Shown here: positions 28,075-37,602 of the stretch, in pieces
How the letters are laid out: every line of letters starts with the position of its first letter
Position numbering within the stretch: the first letter of the stretch is position 1
Notes under the pieces: model-generated
Told to the model about the DNA's origin: nothing
The model's database searches: none
What the model saw: the letters and a program-made list of their open reading frames with translations, nothing else
NCBI GenBank assembly: GCA_039105265.1
Contig: JAPFFF010000064.1
Location: forward strand, 558,001-622,000
Source of the DNA: Tritrichomonas musculus
Lineage: Eukaryota > Parabasalia > Tritrichomonadida > Tritrichomonadidae
Length of the DNA stretch: 64,000 bases
Direction of reading: 5' to 3'
Made by a program: the position numbers and the translations under genes

Positions 28075-28521
28075 TACAATTTGTTGTTGAACACCAACAA
28101 ACAGTTGTGGTGTATTGATATTATATTTTTGTCTCATCTGTTCAATGAGTTCTTTTGTTTTCTTATCTGTTGCCTTTCTGATACTGTAATTATAATACTT
28201 GTATTCTTTAAATGATTGCTCTTTATTTGAACCTTCAACGAAGAACTCAATAGATGTTGTTGATATTCTTCTTCTAACATTTGATGTTAATGTTATATAT
28301 TCGAGCCCGAGTTCAACAATCTTATCATAATATAATCGTTTAAATGCATTATCTTTGTTCTTCAATGATATGTATATCACTTTAGATTTATATGCAGCCT
28401 TTCCACAAGGTATCGGGTATCTATCACACAATATTGAGAAATCACATTGTTTGAACTTCTCTGATTCATCTAACATTTCAATAAGTGAATTGATGTAATC
28501 ATAAACTTTTGGTGTTGACAT
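28063..28521 (-). CDS. Conserved YDYIN-family protein, copy 1
   Basis: 152 residues from MSTPKVYDYINSL. Family landmarks are CDFSILCDRYPIP, VIYISLKN, TSNVRRRISTTSIEFFVEGS, YYNYSIRKAT and LRQ/MRQKYNINTPQLFVG. Relatives are at 10849, 32427, 39922 and 46566. It converges on the ATPase with a 12-bp overlap, a layout repeated in families B, C and E. A TATTTTTG box lies 30 nt upstream on the minus strand (28552-28559). Function unknown. Confidence 0.82.
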   Translation of the reverse strand: MSTPKVYDYINSLIEMLDESEKFKQCDFSILCDRYPIPCGKAAYKSKVIYISLKNKDNAFKRLYYDKIVELGLEYITLTSNVRRRISTTSIEFFVEGSNKEQSFKEYKYYNYSIRKATDKKTKELIEQMRQKYNINTPQLFVGVQQQIVLDE

Positions 28522-28551
28522 ATCTTTATCATGAAATTAAAAAACAAAAAA

Positions 28552-28559
28552 CAAAAATA
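28552..28559 (-). promoter_or_regulatory. TATTTTTG start-proximal box
   Basis: Minus-strand TATTTTTG, 30 nt before the ATG at 28521. The second copy at 32885 has lost it through a deletion. Confidence 0.35.
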
Positions 28560-28591
28560 AAAACGTCATTGAAGACACTTCAGATATCTTT

Positions 28592-28798
28592 TTAATAAAT
28601 GAGTTCTTCAAGTTCAGCAATTAATTCAATAGGACCGTTGAATTTCTTTAGTTGTTCAATAAAGTGATTTTTCTCTTTTAGTACTTCATCTATGACATTA
28701 TCATTATCGTAGAGGTATTTTAATGCAGGTCTCCATCCTTTTAGCTTTTTGTTGATTCTATTAATGAGGGTGCTTAATTGTTCGGCTTGGTTTGACAT
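28592..28798 (-). CDS. Small helical protein near element terminus
   Basis: 68 residues, MSNQAEQLSTLINRINKKLKGWRPALKYLYDNDNVIDE then helices ending ELIAELEELIY. The family-D gene at 62518-62760 is the same protein with a 12-residue insertion after SNQAE. Both are the gene nearest the inverted terminus and read inward. Minus-strand TTTTTTATCAGCAATTTATAATG precedes the start, an initiator-like TTATCA. No family is recognised. Its terminal position could suit an early regulatory or terminal-protein-related role, but nothing shows this. Confidence 0.7.
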   Translation of the reverse strand: MSNQAEQLSTLINRINKKLKGWRPALKYLYDNDNVIDEVLKEKNHFIEQLKKFNGPIELIAELEELIY

Positions 28799-28943
28799 TA
28801 TAAATTGCTGATAAAAAATTTTTGAAAGTTCTATTTTTCGTTATTTTTCGTTGTTGTTATTTTTGGTCAGGATCAAAGATGTAAATTCAAAGATGAATAT
28901 TCAAAAGTGGCGACCGTTAACTTTAAACTTTATCTGCCCGTCC

Positions 28944-29775
28944 AAAAGCCCCTCCTATCTCTCTAAGGAGCAACCCAGCCAAAAAACAACTTAGCAAAGA
29001 AACATCTCAGCCAAGAAACAACTCAGCCAAGAAACAACTCAGCAAAGGAACAACTCATCCAAGAAACAACTTAGCCAAGAAACAACTCAGCCAAGAATCA
29101 ACTCAGCCAAGAATCAACTCAGCCAAGGAGCCACTCACCCAAAGAACAACTTAGCAAAGGAACAACTTTCCCAAGGAGCAACTCAGCAAGAAACAACTCA
29201 GCAAAGTATCAACTCAGTCAAGAAACAACTTACCCAAGGAGCAACTCAGCCAAAAAACAACTTAGCAAAGAAACATCTCAACCAAGAAACAACTCAGCCA
29301 AGAAACAACTCAGCCAAGAAACAACTTAGCCAAGAAACAACTTAGCAAAGGAACAACTCATCTAAGGAACAACTCAGCAAAGTATCAACTCAGTCAAGAA
29401 ACAACTTAGCAAATGAACAACTAAGCCAAGAAACAACTCAGCAAAGGAACAACTCATCCAAGAAACAACTTAGCCAAGAAACAACTCAGCCAAGAATCAA
29501 CTCAGCAAAATATCAACTCAGTCAAGAAACAACTTAGCCAAGAAACAACTCAGCCAAGAAACAACTTAGCAAAGAAACATCTCAGCCAAGAAACAACTCA
29601 GCCAAGGAGCCACTCACCCAAAGAACAACTTAGCAAAGGAACAACTTTCCCAAGGAGCAACTCAGCAAGAAACAACTCAGCAAAGTATCAACTCAGTCAA
29701 GAAACAACTTAGCAAATGAACAACTCAGCCAAGAAACAACTTACCCAAGGAGCAACAACTTACCCATCAGACCCC
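28944..29775. repeat. 16-bp satellite array, copy 1
   Basis: About 50 imperfect copies of a 16-bp monomer, CAGCCAAGAAACAACT and variants (CAGCAAAGGAACAACT, CAGTCAAGAAACAACT). The period is not a multiple of three and stops occur in all frames, so it is not coding. It begins right after the family-B flank and ends at the break that truncates the second polymerase copy. Confidence 0.95.
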
Positions 29776-29784
29776 AACATTATT

Positions 29785-29850
29785 GATATACCTGATTTGT
29801 TCAATAACAAATGATTTGGTATCTTTTTGATAGTAATAACGCGAACTCAT
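29785..29850 (-). pseudogene. Polymerase 5' fragment (22 codons)
   Basis: The minus-strand frame from the ATG at 29850 encodes MSSRYYYQKDTKSFVIEQIR, matching the start of the family-B polymerase at 25633 with one change. It breaks off at the satellite boundary. This fixes the left breakpoint of the duplication. Confidence 0.92.
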
Positions 29851-29937
29851 TTATGATATAATTAAAAAATCAAATTATTTGAATTTTGAAAAATGTTAAA
29901 TCAAAAAAAAATAATTCAGGATTTTTATTTCATTGAA

Positions 29938-30444
29938 ATGACAGAATTAATAGAGATATTGAAGCATGTTGATGCAATCCGTCATTTGTTAACGATATTG
30001 ATTGCTAAATCAGATGATAATGAAGCTTTCAGGAACCTTGTGAATAACGTTTCATTTGACAATGACAATAATGATTCATCATCAGATGATGAAAATCTAC
30101 CCCATTTCTCTGAACAAAATAGTTTATTGAATGATATAACACCAAAAAGTGATAAACCAAAGCGCTCCATATTCAATTCATCAAAGTTCTTAAACACTCA
30201 TGAACGTGAATTAGTTATACAGTTCCTTGATGAAGAACGAATGAATGAAATTAATAAGTTGCCAGCACATAAACAAGCATCATACACAAAACTATTAATC
30301 AAAAAGCATTTAAATATAGATATATCAACGTACATGGTTAACAAGATTCTCACATTGAAAAGGCAACAGACTCATGACAATGATGACAATGATAACAATA
30401 ACAATAATAACAGTAACAATCAAAGAAGACCACAATTGATTTGA
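29938..30444 (+). CDS. Small protein with conserved C-terminal domain, copy 2 (diverged)
   Basis: 168 residues from MTELIEILKHVDAIRHLL. An in-frame ATG at 29893 is less likely, because the first 15 codons derive from the polymerase-upstream spacer. The core KRSIFNSSKFLNTHERELVIQFLDEE and STYMVNKILTLK matches 25726-26076. The acidic linker is different and there is an added Asn/Asp-rich tail (DNDDNDNNNNNNSNN). This is by far the most diverged gene of the duplicated block, unlike the near-identical genes downstream. Function unknown. Confidence 0.65.
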   Translation: MTELIEILKHVDAIRHLLTILIAKSDDNEAFRNLVNNVSFDNDNNDSSSDDENLPHFSEQNSLLNDITPKSDKPKRSIFNSSKFLNTHERELVIQFLDEERMNEINKLPAHKQASYTKLLIKKHLNIDISTYMVNKILTLKRQQTHDNDDNDNNNNNNSNNQRRPQLI

Positions 30445-30467
30445 ATTCATTGAATCTTTTGAAGTTT

Positions 30468-30475
30468 TATTTTTG
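30468..30475 (+). promoter_or_regulatory. TATTTTTG start-proximal box
   Basis: TATTTTTGGTTTAAATG: 6 nt before the ATG at 30482, conserved with 26100-26107. Confidence 0.45.
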
Positions 30476-30481
30476 GTTTAA

Positions 30482-30727
30482 ATGAATAGTGCACTTAATG
30501 GTTTGAGTTGTGATTCTTCAGCTTTACACGCTCAGTTTAGAAGGGTAAAGGATAAGATATTCAATGAATGCATGAATTCTGAAGATGATGCATTAAACGG
30601 AAAGTTTGATAAGATGATTCACATATTGTCGATATATAAACAACTATTTAATGATATTGAATCGATTAAAATACAATTAAGAGCTATTGATGAACGTATC
30701 AAATCAGCTGAACAGATGACTTTGTAA
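30482..30727 (+). CDS. 81-residue helical protein, family B copy 2
   Basis: 81 residues, a copy of 26115-26360. Differences are concentrated in the first 25 residues (NSALNGLSCDSSALHAQFRRVK) and near the end (EQMTL). The central FNECMNSEDDALNGKFDKMI segment is unchanged. Predicted helical with possible coiled coil; function unknown. The gradient of identity, low at the start and high downstream, matches the mosaic pattern of the duplicated block. Confidence 0.7.
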   Translation: MNSALNGLSCDSSALHAQFRRVKDKIFNECMNSEDDALNGKFDKMIHILSIYKQLFNDIESIKIQLRAIDERIKSAEQMTL

Positions 30728-30781
30728 ATGAATCATTGAATGACTCATCATTGATGTTGTTTTATTTTTATTCAAACATTC

Positions 30782-31357
30782 ATGGCATTATCAAAAGCTC
30801 GTATATTAAGTAGCGAGAACGATGCATCAGTTAAGCAGGAACAATCAACCAGTATTAATATAAACATCAAACCAAAGCAACCACAACCAGTTGAATATCC
30901 ATCAGTTCAACCATTACCACAATCATCTCAAGCCACAAATTTTACTATACCTCAGATGAGTGGAGTATATCAATCACAGCATCCAACAAACAACGTTTCC
31001 CTAGAAAGGGGTATAAGTGATATAGGAGCTGATATAACAGAACTTGAAACCAAAAACAAATTCCTTGAGATATTGTTATCAATCTATGAAACAAATCCGA
31101 TAAAAGTCAATGATTTATTGATTTGTCATTCAAATACATTAATGGAACTCATCAAATTACTAACACAAGCTGATAAAGTTGAATTGATTGTCAATGATGA
31201 TTGTTCGTGCAATGGTTGTGTTTCTCGTTCCAAATATCTTTTGATTGATAGGATTTTGGTGTACAAAAATAATGAATCAAATGACTTGAAATACAAATAT
31301 AATAGCATTTATACCGAACTCATTAGACACAACATTTCATTAAAAACATGTATTTAA
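30782..31357 (+). CDS. Conserved Cys-containing protein (KARILSSEN family), copy 2
   Basis: 191 residues from MALSKARILSSEND. Only the first few codons and their upstream sequence differ from 26424-26993; from ENDASVKQEQ onward the proteins are identical or nearly so. It has the same Gln/Pro linker, LETKNKFLEILL helix, C-S-C-N-G-C cluster and KTCI tail. A recombination or conversion boundary must lie near 30820. It is intact and could supply the same unknown core function. Confidence 0.82.
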   Translation: MALSKARILSSENDASVKQEQSTSININIKPKQPQPVEYPSVQPLPQSSQATNFTIPQMSGVYQSQHPTNNVSLERGISDIGADITELETKNKFLEILLSIYETNPIKVNDLLICHSNTLMELIKLLTQADKVELIVNDDCSCNGCVSRSKYLLIDRILVYKNNESNDLKYKYNSIYTELIRHNISLKTCI

Positions 31358-31367
31358 AAACTAATAA

Positions 31368-31499
31368 ATGATATATGAAATATTAGTGGTTTCATTATTA
31401 ACAGGTTTATTTTTAGTGAAGCTTGTTGAAGTATCATTAATGATACCAGACAAAGAACCAGAACTCAGTGAAGAGATAAGAACAAAAATGTATTCATGA
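31368..31499 (+). CDS. Small membrane protein, copy 2
   Basis: 43 residues: one transmembrane segment (IYEILVVSLLTGLFLVKLVE) and the tail PELSEEIRTKMYS. It is a near-identical copy of 27004-27135 in the same place between the Cys-protein and the ATPase. Changes relative to copy 1 are conservative (I to L, MPY to IPD), which keeps the membrane segment. Confidence 0.75.
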   Translation: MIYEILVVSLLTGLFLVKLVEVSLMIPDKEPELSEEIRTKMYS

Positions 31500-31523
31500 A
31501 GAGCTTTAACGAAAACTAAAGAA

Positions 31524-32438
31524 ATGAAAGGTTTCATGAAACCCACTCAGTTTAATTATAAAGAGGTTTTATTTTCTAATAGCTCTGATTATGATGATGA
31601 CCAAATGAGTTTTGCATTTGAATATGAATCATTCAAGCCAACAGTTAATGAAAAGACATTTAATATTGATGATGAGATGAATAAAGCTTATCAACGCAAT
31701 GAATCAAAAATAAAAAACGAATCAATCAGACCAATCGCAAACGGTATTTATTCATATTACAATTCATTGAACATACTCGTTGGTCAGCAAGGTAAAGGAA
31801 AGAGTCATATAATGCTACGAGATGTTATTCAAATGTCTCGAATGAAGAACGCTGGCTTTCATTTAATTGTTTATGTATCACGAAACGGAACAATCAATGA
31901 TGCAACATTCGAAAGCCAACGCGAATTGATACAGCTACCAATAAAAACTGTTGCTGACAGCAATGCTGAAGAATATCTTAAACAACTTGATTTATATAAA
32001 GAATTGTATAACAAATATTCATCAACACCAAAAATAGTAATCGATGAAAAGAAGTTAAACGATATGTTTGAGTTTCTTCATATCAATAAACTAGGTCAAC
32101 CAAATAAACCGCTAAATACTATCATTCTTTGTGAGGACTTTTTGAAATCGAAACTAATTAAATCATCCTATTTTATCAATACCATTAGTCAGCTTCGACA
32201 CAAGAATCTAATCATATTCGTTAACATTCAGTTCTTCAAAGCTTTAACAACAGAATGGAAAAATAATGCAACATCATTCTTCATCTTTAGTGGTTATTCA
32301 CGACAGAAACTTGGCTACATATATCAACAAGTTCCATTCCCAATAGAGTTCGAAGAGTTATGGAATCGATACAGAACAATGAAAGCACATCAATTCGTTT
32401 TAGTCAATGTTCGAACTAATAACCTTTCATTCATCTAA
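31524..32438 (+). CDS. Genome packaging ATPase, family B copy 2
   Basis: 304 residues, intact, differing from 27160-28074 at only about four residues near the N-terminus (GFMKPTQF; MNKAYQR). Walker A is GQQGKGKSH and the Walker B-type strand is IILCEDF, both unchanged. Silent differences outnumber amino acid changes in the pieces compared by eye, which suggests the copies have been kept functional or recently homogenised. It overlaps the convergent YDYIN gene by 12 bp. Confidence 0.9.
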   Translation: MKGFMKPTQFNYKEVLFSNSSDYDDDQMSFAFEYESFKPTVNEKTFNIDDEMNKAYQRNESKIKNESIRPIANGIYSYYNSLNILVGQQGKGKSHIMLRDVIQMSRMKNAGFHLIVYVSRNGTINDATFESQRELIQLPIKTVADSNAEEYLKQLDLYKELYNKYSSTPKIVIDEKKLNDMFEFLHINKLGQPNKPLNTIILCEDFLKSKLIKSSYFINTISQLRHKNLIIFVNIQFFKALTTEWKNNATSFFIFSGYSRQKLGYIYQQVPFPIEFEELWNRYRTMKAHQFVLVNVRTNNLSFI

Positions 32439-32885
32439 TACAATTTGTTGTTGAACACCAACAAACAGTTGAGGTGTATTGATATTATATTTTTGTCTCA
32501 TCTGTTCAATGAGTTCCTTTGTTTTCTTATCTGTTGCCTTTCTGATACTGTAATTATAATACTTGTATTCTTTAAATGATTGCTCTTTATTTGAACCTTC
32601 AACGAAGAACTCAATAGATGTTGTTGATATCCTTCTTCTAACATTTGATGTAAGTGTTATATATTCGAGCCCGAGGTCGACTATCTTGTCGTGATAGAAT
32701 CGTTTGAATTCATTCTCTTTGTTCTTCAATGATATGTACAACACTTTAGCTTTATATGCAGCCTTTCCACAAGGTATTGGATATCTATCACACAGAATTG
32801 AGAAATCACATTGTTTGAACTTCTCTGATTCATCCAACATATCAATAAGTGAATTGATGTAATCATAAACCTTTGGTGTTGTCAT
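32427..32885 (-). CDS. Conserved YDYIN-family protein, copy 2
   Basis: 152 residues from MTTPKVYDYINSL, with all family landmarks (CDFSILCDRYP, SNVRRRISTTSIEFF, YYNYSIRKAT, KYNINTPQLFVG). It differs from copy 1 mainly between residues 35 and 65, the 5' half of the gene. Its upstream region is shortened, so the TATTTTTG box present before copy 1 is missing. Function unknown. Confidence 0.82.
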   Translation of the reverse strand: MTTPKVYDYINSLIDMLDESEKFKQCDFSILCDRYPIPCGKAAYKAKVLYISLKNKENEFKRFYHDKIVDLGLEYITLTSNVRRRISTTSIEFFVEGSNKEQSFKEYKYYNYSIRKATDKKTKELIEQMRQKYNINTPQLFVGVQQQIVLDE

Positions 32886-32913
32886 GTCTTTATCATGAAA
32901 TTAAAAAATAAAA

Positions 32914-32992
32914 ACGTCATTGAAGACATCAACAGCCTCAAAAATAAAGTGCATCAACTTGAGAATGAATTAAATGAACTGTCCAGTAAATG
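32914..32992 (+). pseudogene. 3' fragment of the 77-residue coiled-coil gene
   Basis: The reading VIEDINSLKNKVHQLENELN followed by ELSSK and stop corresponds to the last 26 residues of the protein at 62750-62977. There is no start. It joins directly to the upstream region of the YDYIN gene, showing that this element end is an internally deleted or recombined version of a D-type terminus. Confidence 0.85.
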
Positions 32993-33030
32993 AATCATCA
33001 ATTGATGGTAATCATTAAATGAGTTCATAT

Positions 33031-33098
33031 TATTTTTGTTCATTAGTCGTGTTGACGGTGGGCTTTAGCTCGACGGAAACCGACTGATATATACTACT
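33031..33098. repeat. Right terminal repeat of element B (D-like end)
   Basis: Reading inward from 33098, AGTAGTATATATCAGTCGG and about the next 45 bp match the left end of element D at 62392, inverted. A TATTTTTG box is at 33031. This is the Maverick-type terminus of the second gene block. Confidence 0.8.
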
Positions 33099-33288
33099 AA
33101 ACAAGTTCAAAGATGAAGATTCAAAGATGAAGATTCAAAAGTGTCTACCCGATTTTTGAATGAAATGAGGGGCTAATTTTGAAAAAGTGGCGATTTTTTG
33201 AGTCATGGCGCTGAGGTTTGGGGTCTGTAAACCCTATGACGAGGGGGTCATTTTTTATCCCCCCTCCAGACGGTCCACTATCACTACT
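33099..33288. other. Post-terminal flank ending in a second ACTACT
   Basis: The first 45 bp (AAGTTCAAAGATGAAGATTC repeated) also lie outside the AGTAGT end of element D at 62320-62391 and beyond the family-B copy 1. The rest has no open frame of note and ends TATCACTACT at 33288, directly before the satellite. It may be the end of a further, older element. Confidence 0.5.
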
Positions 33289-36200
33289 AAGGAGCAACTC
33301 AGCCAAAAAACAACTTAGCAAAGAAACATCTCAGCCAAGAAACAACTCAGCCAAGAAACAACTTAGCCAAGAAACAACTTACCCAAGGAGCAACTCAGCC
33401 AAGGAACAACTCAGCAAAGTATCAACTCAGTCAAGAAACAACTCAGCAAATGAACAACTCAGCCAAGAAACAACTTAGCTAAGAAACAACTTACCCAAGG
33501 AGCAACTCAGCCAAGGAACAACTTAGCCAAGAAACAACTTAGCCAAGAAACAACTTACCCAAGGAGCAACTCAGCCAAGGAACAACTCAGCCAAGAAACA
33601 ACTTAGCCAAGGAACAACTTAGCAAAGTAGCAACTCAGCCAAGAAACAACTTAGCAAATGAACAACTCAGCCAAGAATCAACTCAGCAAAGGAACAACTC
33701 AGCAAAGTATCAACTCAGTCAAGAAACAACTTAGCAAATGAACAACTCAGCCAAGAATCAACTTAGCTAAGAAACAACTTACCCAAGGAGCAACTCAGCC
33801 AAGGAACAACTTAGCAAAGTAGTAACTCAGCCAAGAAACAACTTACCCAAGGAGCAATTCAGCCAAGAAACAACTCAACAAAGGAACAATTTAGCCAAGG
33901 AAAAACTCAGCCAAGAAACAACTCAGTCAAGAATCAACTTACCCAAGGAGCAACTCAGCCAAGGAACAACTTAGCAAAGTAGCAACTCAGCCAAGAAACA
34001 ACTTAGCAAATGAACAACTCAGCCAAGAATCAACTTAGCTAAGAAACAACTTACCCAAGGAGCAACTCAGCCAAGGAACAACTTAGCAAAGTAGCAACTC
34101 AGCCAAGAAACAACTTACCCAAGGAGCAATTCAGCCAAGAAACAACTCAACAAAGGAACAATTTAGCCAAGGAAAAACTCAGCCAAGAAACAACTCAGCC
34201 AAGAATCAACTAAGCCAAGGAGCAACTCAGCCAAGGAACAACTTAGCAAAGTAGCAACTCAGCCAAGAAACAACTTACCCAAGGAGCAATTCAGCCAAGA
34301 AACAACTCAACAAAGGAACAATTTAGCCAAGGAAAAACTCAGCCAAGAAACAACTCAGCCAAGAATCAACTAAGCCAAGGAGCAACTCAGCCAAGGAACA
34401 ACTTAGCAAAGTAGCAACTCAGCCAAGAAACAACTTAGCAAATGAACAACTCAGCCAAGAATCAACTCAGCAAAGGAACAACTCAGCAAAGTATCAACTC
34501 AGTCAAGAAACAACTTAGCAAATGAACAACTCAGCCAAGAATCAACTTAGCTAAGAAACAACTTACCCAAGGAGCAACTCAGCCAAGGAACAACTTAGCA
34601 AAGTAGTAACTCAGCCAAGAAACAACTTACCCAAGGAGCAATTCAGCCAAGAAACAACTCAACAAAGGAACAATTTAGCCAAGGAAAAACTCAGCCAAGA
34701 AACAACTCAGCCAAGAATCAACTAAGCCAAGGAGCAACTCAGCCAAGGAACAACTTAGCAAAGTAGCAACTCAGCCAAGAAACAACTTAGCAAATGAACA
34801 ACTCAGCCAAGAATCAACTTAGCTAAGAAACAACTTACCCAAGGAGCAACTCAGCCAAGGAACAACTTAGCAAAGTAGCAACTCAGCCAAGAAACAACTT
34901 ACCCAAGGAGCAATTCAGCCAAGAAACAACTCAACAAAGGAACAATTTAGCCAAGGAAAAACTCAGCCAAGAAACAACTCAGCCAAGAATCAACTAAGCC
35001 AAGGAGCAACTCAGCCAAGGAACAACTTAGCAAAGTAGCAACTCAGCCAAGAAACAACTTAGCAAATGAACAACTCAGCCAAGAATCAACTCAGCAAAGG
35101 AACAACTCAGCAAAGTATCAACTCAGTCAAGAAACAACTTAGCAAATGAACAACTCAGCCAAGAATCAACTTAGCTAAGAAACAACTTACCCAAGGAGCA
35201 ACTCAGCCAAGGAACAACTTAGCAAAGTAGTAACTCAGCCAAGAAACAACTTACCCAAGGAGCAATTCAGCCAAGAAACAACTCAACAAAGGAACAATTT
35301 AGCCAAGGAAAAACTCAGCCAAGAAACAACTCAGCCAAGAATCAACTAAGCCAAGGAGCAACTCAGCCAAGGAACAACTTAGCAAAGTAGCAACTCAGTC
35401 AAGAAACAACTTAGCAAATGAACAACTCAGCCAAGAATCAACTTAGCTAAGAAACAACTTACCCAAGGAGCAACTCAGCCAAGGAACAACTTAGCAAAGT
35501 AGCAACTCAGCCAAGAAACAACTTACCCAAGGAGCAATTCAGCCAAGAAACAACTCAACAAAGGAACAATTTAGCCAAGGAAAAACTCAGCCAAGAAACA
35601 ACTCAGCCAAGAATCAACTAAGCCAAGGAGCAACTCAGCCAAGGAACAACTTAGCAAAGTAGCAACTCAGCCAAGAAACAACTTACCCAAGGAGCAATTC
35701 AGCCAAGAAACAACTCAACAAAGGAACAATTTAGCCAAGGAAAAACTCAGCCAAGAAACAACTCAGCCAAGAATCAACTAAGCCAAGGAGCAACTCAGCC
35801 AAGGAACAACTTAGCAAAGTAGCAACTCAGCCAAGAAACAACTTAGCAAATGAACAACTCAGCCAAGAATCAACTCAGCAAAGGAACAACTCAGCAAAGT
35901 ATCAACTCAGTCAAGAAACAACTTAGCAAATGAACAACTCAGCCAAGAATCAACTTAGCTAAGAAACAACTTACCCAAGGAGCAACTCAGCCAAGGAACA
36001 ACTTAGCAAAGTAGCAACTCAGCCAAGAAACAACTTACCCAAGGAGCAATTCAGCCAAGAAACAACTCAACAAAGGAACAATTTAGCCAAGGAAAAACTC
36101 AGCCAAGAAACAACTCAGTCAAGAAACAACTTAGCAAATGAACAACTCAGCCAAGAAACAACTTACCCAAGGAGCAATTCAGCCAAGAAACAACTCAACA

Positions 36201-36395
36201 AAGGAACAATTTAGCCAAGGAAAAACTCAGCCAAGAAACAACTCAGCCAAGAATCAACTAAGCCAAGGAGCAACTCAACCAAGAATCAACTCAGCAAAGA
36301 ATTAACTTAGCCAAGAATCAACTTAGCCAAGAATCAACTTAGCCAAGAATCAACTTAGCCAAGAATCAACTTAGCCAAAAAACAACTCAGCATAA
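33289..36395. repeat. 16-bp satellite array with higher-order structure, copy 2
   Basis: About 190 copies of the same 16-bp monomer as 28944-29775 (CAGCCAAGAAACAACT and variants). Monomer variants recur in fixed order. For example, the block beginning AGAATCAACTCAGCAAAGG returns near 33674, 34459, 35081 and 35866, spacings of about 785, 620 and 785 bp. The last six monomers are homogeneous CTTAGCCAAGAATCAA. No credible gene is present; open frames here are accidental. Confidence 0.95.
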
Positions 36396-37320
36396 AAGAA
36401 ACTCATCACCGGAATGCTACACTTATTTGTGATGAATAAGAAAGATTTGATAAGATAAAATGCTACACTTATCGGTTTTTTTAATAAAGAGAATTTTTTT
36501 AACTCAAACCTTTTTTAATAATAATATTATTATTATTAAACGGGAATAGATGAAATTGGATAAAAAAGAAGTGAATAAGAGAGATTGGATAAGATAGAAA
36601 AGAATGAGAATAATAAATATTGGATAAGATAAAAGAGAATAAGAAAGATTAAATGAGATAGAAGAGATTAAGAAAGATCAAATGAGATAGAAGAGAATAT
36701 GAGAGATTGGATATGATAGAAGAGAATGAGAATAAGAAAGATTGAATAAGATAAATGAGAATAAGAAAAATTGGATGAAATAGAAGAGAATAGAAGAAAA
36801 TGGATATGAAAGATTAGGATAAGAGAGATTGGGTGAGATGAAAAAGAATAAGAGAAATTAGATAAGAAAAATGAGAATAAGTTAAATTAGATGATATAGA
36901 AGAGAATAGAAAAGACTAATTGAAAAAGATAAGAATAAGAAATATTAAATTATAAAGATGAAAATAAAGAAGAATAAATGAGAATAGATTGGATTGAATG
37001 AGAAAGATGAGAATAAAAAAGATTAGATGAAAAAGATGATAATACAGGAGATGCGATGGAATAAATGAGACTGAAGGGAATAGATAAGATTTAATGAGAA
37101 TAATAAGATTGGAAGAGATAGATGAGAATAATTAAGATTAAATGAAATAATTAGAACAAGAGAATAAATGATATTGAATGTGAAAGAGGAGATTAGACAA
37201 AGTTTGGCAAGAATAAATGAGGATAAACTCTTCGAAGAGTTTAGATGAAAAGAATTTTCTTTATTAAAAAAATGTTTTTGATTTGGAAAATAGAAAAAAT
37301 CGATTTTTAAGGTAAAAGAC
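36396..37320. other. Purine-rich low-complexity region
   Basis: After two copies of AATGCTACACTTAT, about 800 bp consist of loosely repeated AAGAGAATAAGAAAGATTGG and GATAGAAG units. The plus strand is almost all purine. There is a run of AATAATAATATTATTATTATT near 36518 and a perfect 18-bp palindrome AAACTCTTCGAAGAGTTT at 37225-37242. No gene is supported; minus-strand open frames are F/L/S-rich by composition. Confidence 0.8.
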
Positions 37321-37345
37321 ACTTTTTGAGCGAAGCTCAAAAAGT
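37321..37345 (-). terminator. Perfect hairpin downstream of small gene
   Basis: ACTTTTTGAGC, loop GAA, GCTCAAAAAGT: an 11-bp perfect stem directly past the stop of the minus-strand gene at 37352. It could act in 3'-end formation. Eukaryotic protists do not generally use such hairpins, so the role is uncertain. Confidence 0.35.
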
Positions 37346-37351
37346 GGCGTT

Positions 37352-37555
37352 CTAGTTTTTTAATATAAAAGCACATTCTAATAATTTCTCATTAATCTTT
37401 GATGGAAACCAATTATATGGAAAATACATGATCATTTGATGTTGATCAAAAGCAATATATTCATCTAACTTTTTTTCTTGTAATTCTTGAAGAATCTCAT
37501 TTTTTAAAGGTGGTTTAAATTTTAGACTTCCATCAACAAACATAAATTTCGTCAT
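37352..37555 (-). CDS. Small unknown protein
   Basis: 67 residues, MTKFMFVDGSLKFKPPLKN, then ILQELQEKKLDEYIAFDQH and IMYFPYNWFPSKINEKLLE. Composition is ordinary and protein-like, with a helix then an aromatic patch. No family is recognised. It lies at the edge of the purine-rich region and is co-directional with the coiled-coil gene at 37603, 48 bp away. It has no counterpart in the other elements of the window, so it belongs to the distinct island at 37352-39225. Confidence 0.5.
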   Translation of the reverse strand: MTKFMFVDGSLKFKPPLKNEILQELQEKKLDEYIAFDQHQMIMYFPYNWFPSKINEKLLECAFILKN

Positions 37556-37602
37556 TATTTTAATTATTTTAAGAATTTTTTTTTATTAAAACTTTTTTAA
37601 TT

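Larger units (their letters stand above)
25562..28930. repeat. Family-B gene block, copy 1 (direct duplication)
   Basis: From inside the polymerase 5' end to the post-terminal flank, the same gene order recurs at 29781-33098: short unknown gene, 81-residue gene, Cys-protein, membrane peptide, ATPase, YDYIN gene. Each copy is followed by a 16-bp satellite. Identity is very high from the Cys-protein to the YDYIN gene and much lower in the first unknown gene. Confidence 0.9.
29781..33098. repeat. Family-B gene block, copy 2 (direct duplication)
   Basis: The block starts abruptly inside the polymerase 5' coding sequence next to the satellite. It repeats the gene order of 25562-28520, then departs after the YDYIN gene into a fragment of the 77-residue gene and a terminal ACTACT end at 33098. 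Confidence 0.9.

Noticed and set aside
33218-33478. An 86-residue Ser/Asn/Lys-rich open frame entering the satellite
   Set aside because: The 16-bp period is not a multiple of three, so any frame is accidental and the protein text is just shifted monomer.
33289-36395. Possible CRISPR array
   Set aside because: Monomers are contiguous 16-bp variants with no unique spacers, and the context is eukaryotic.
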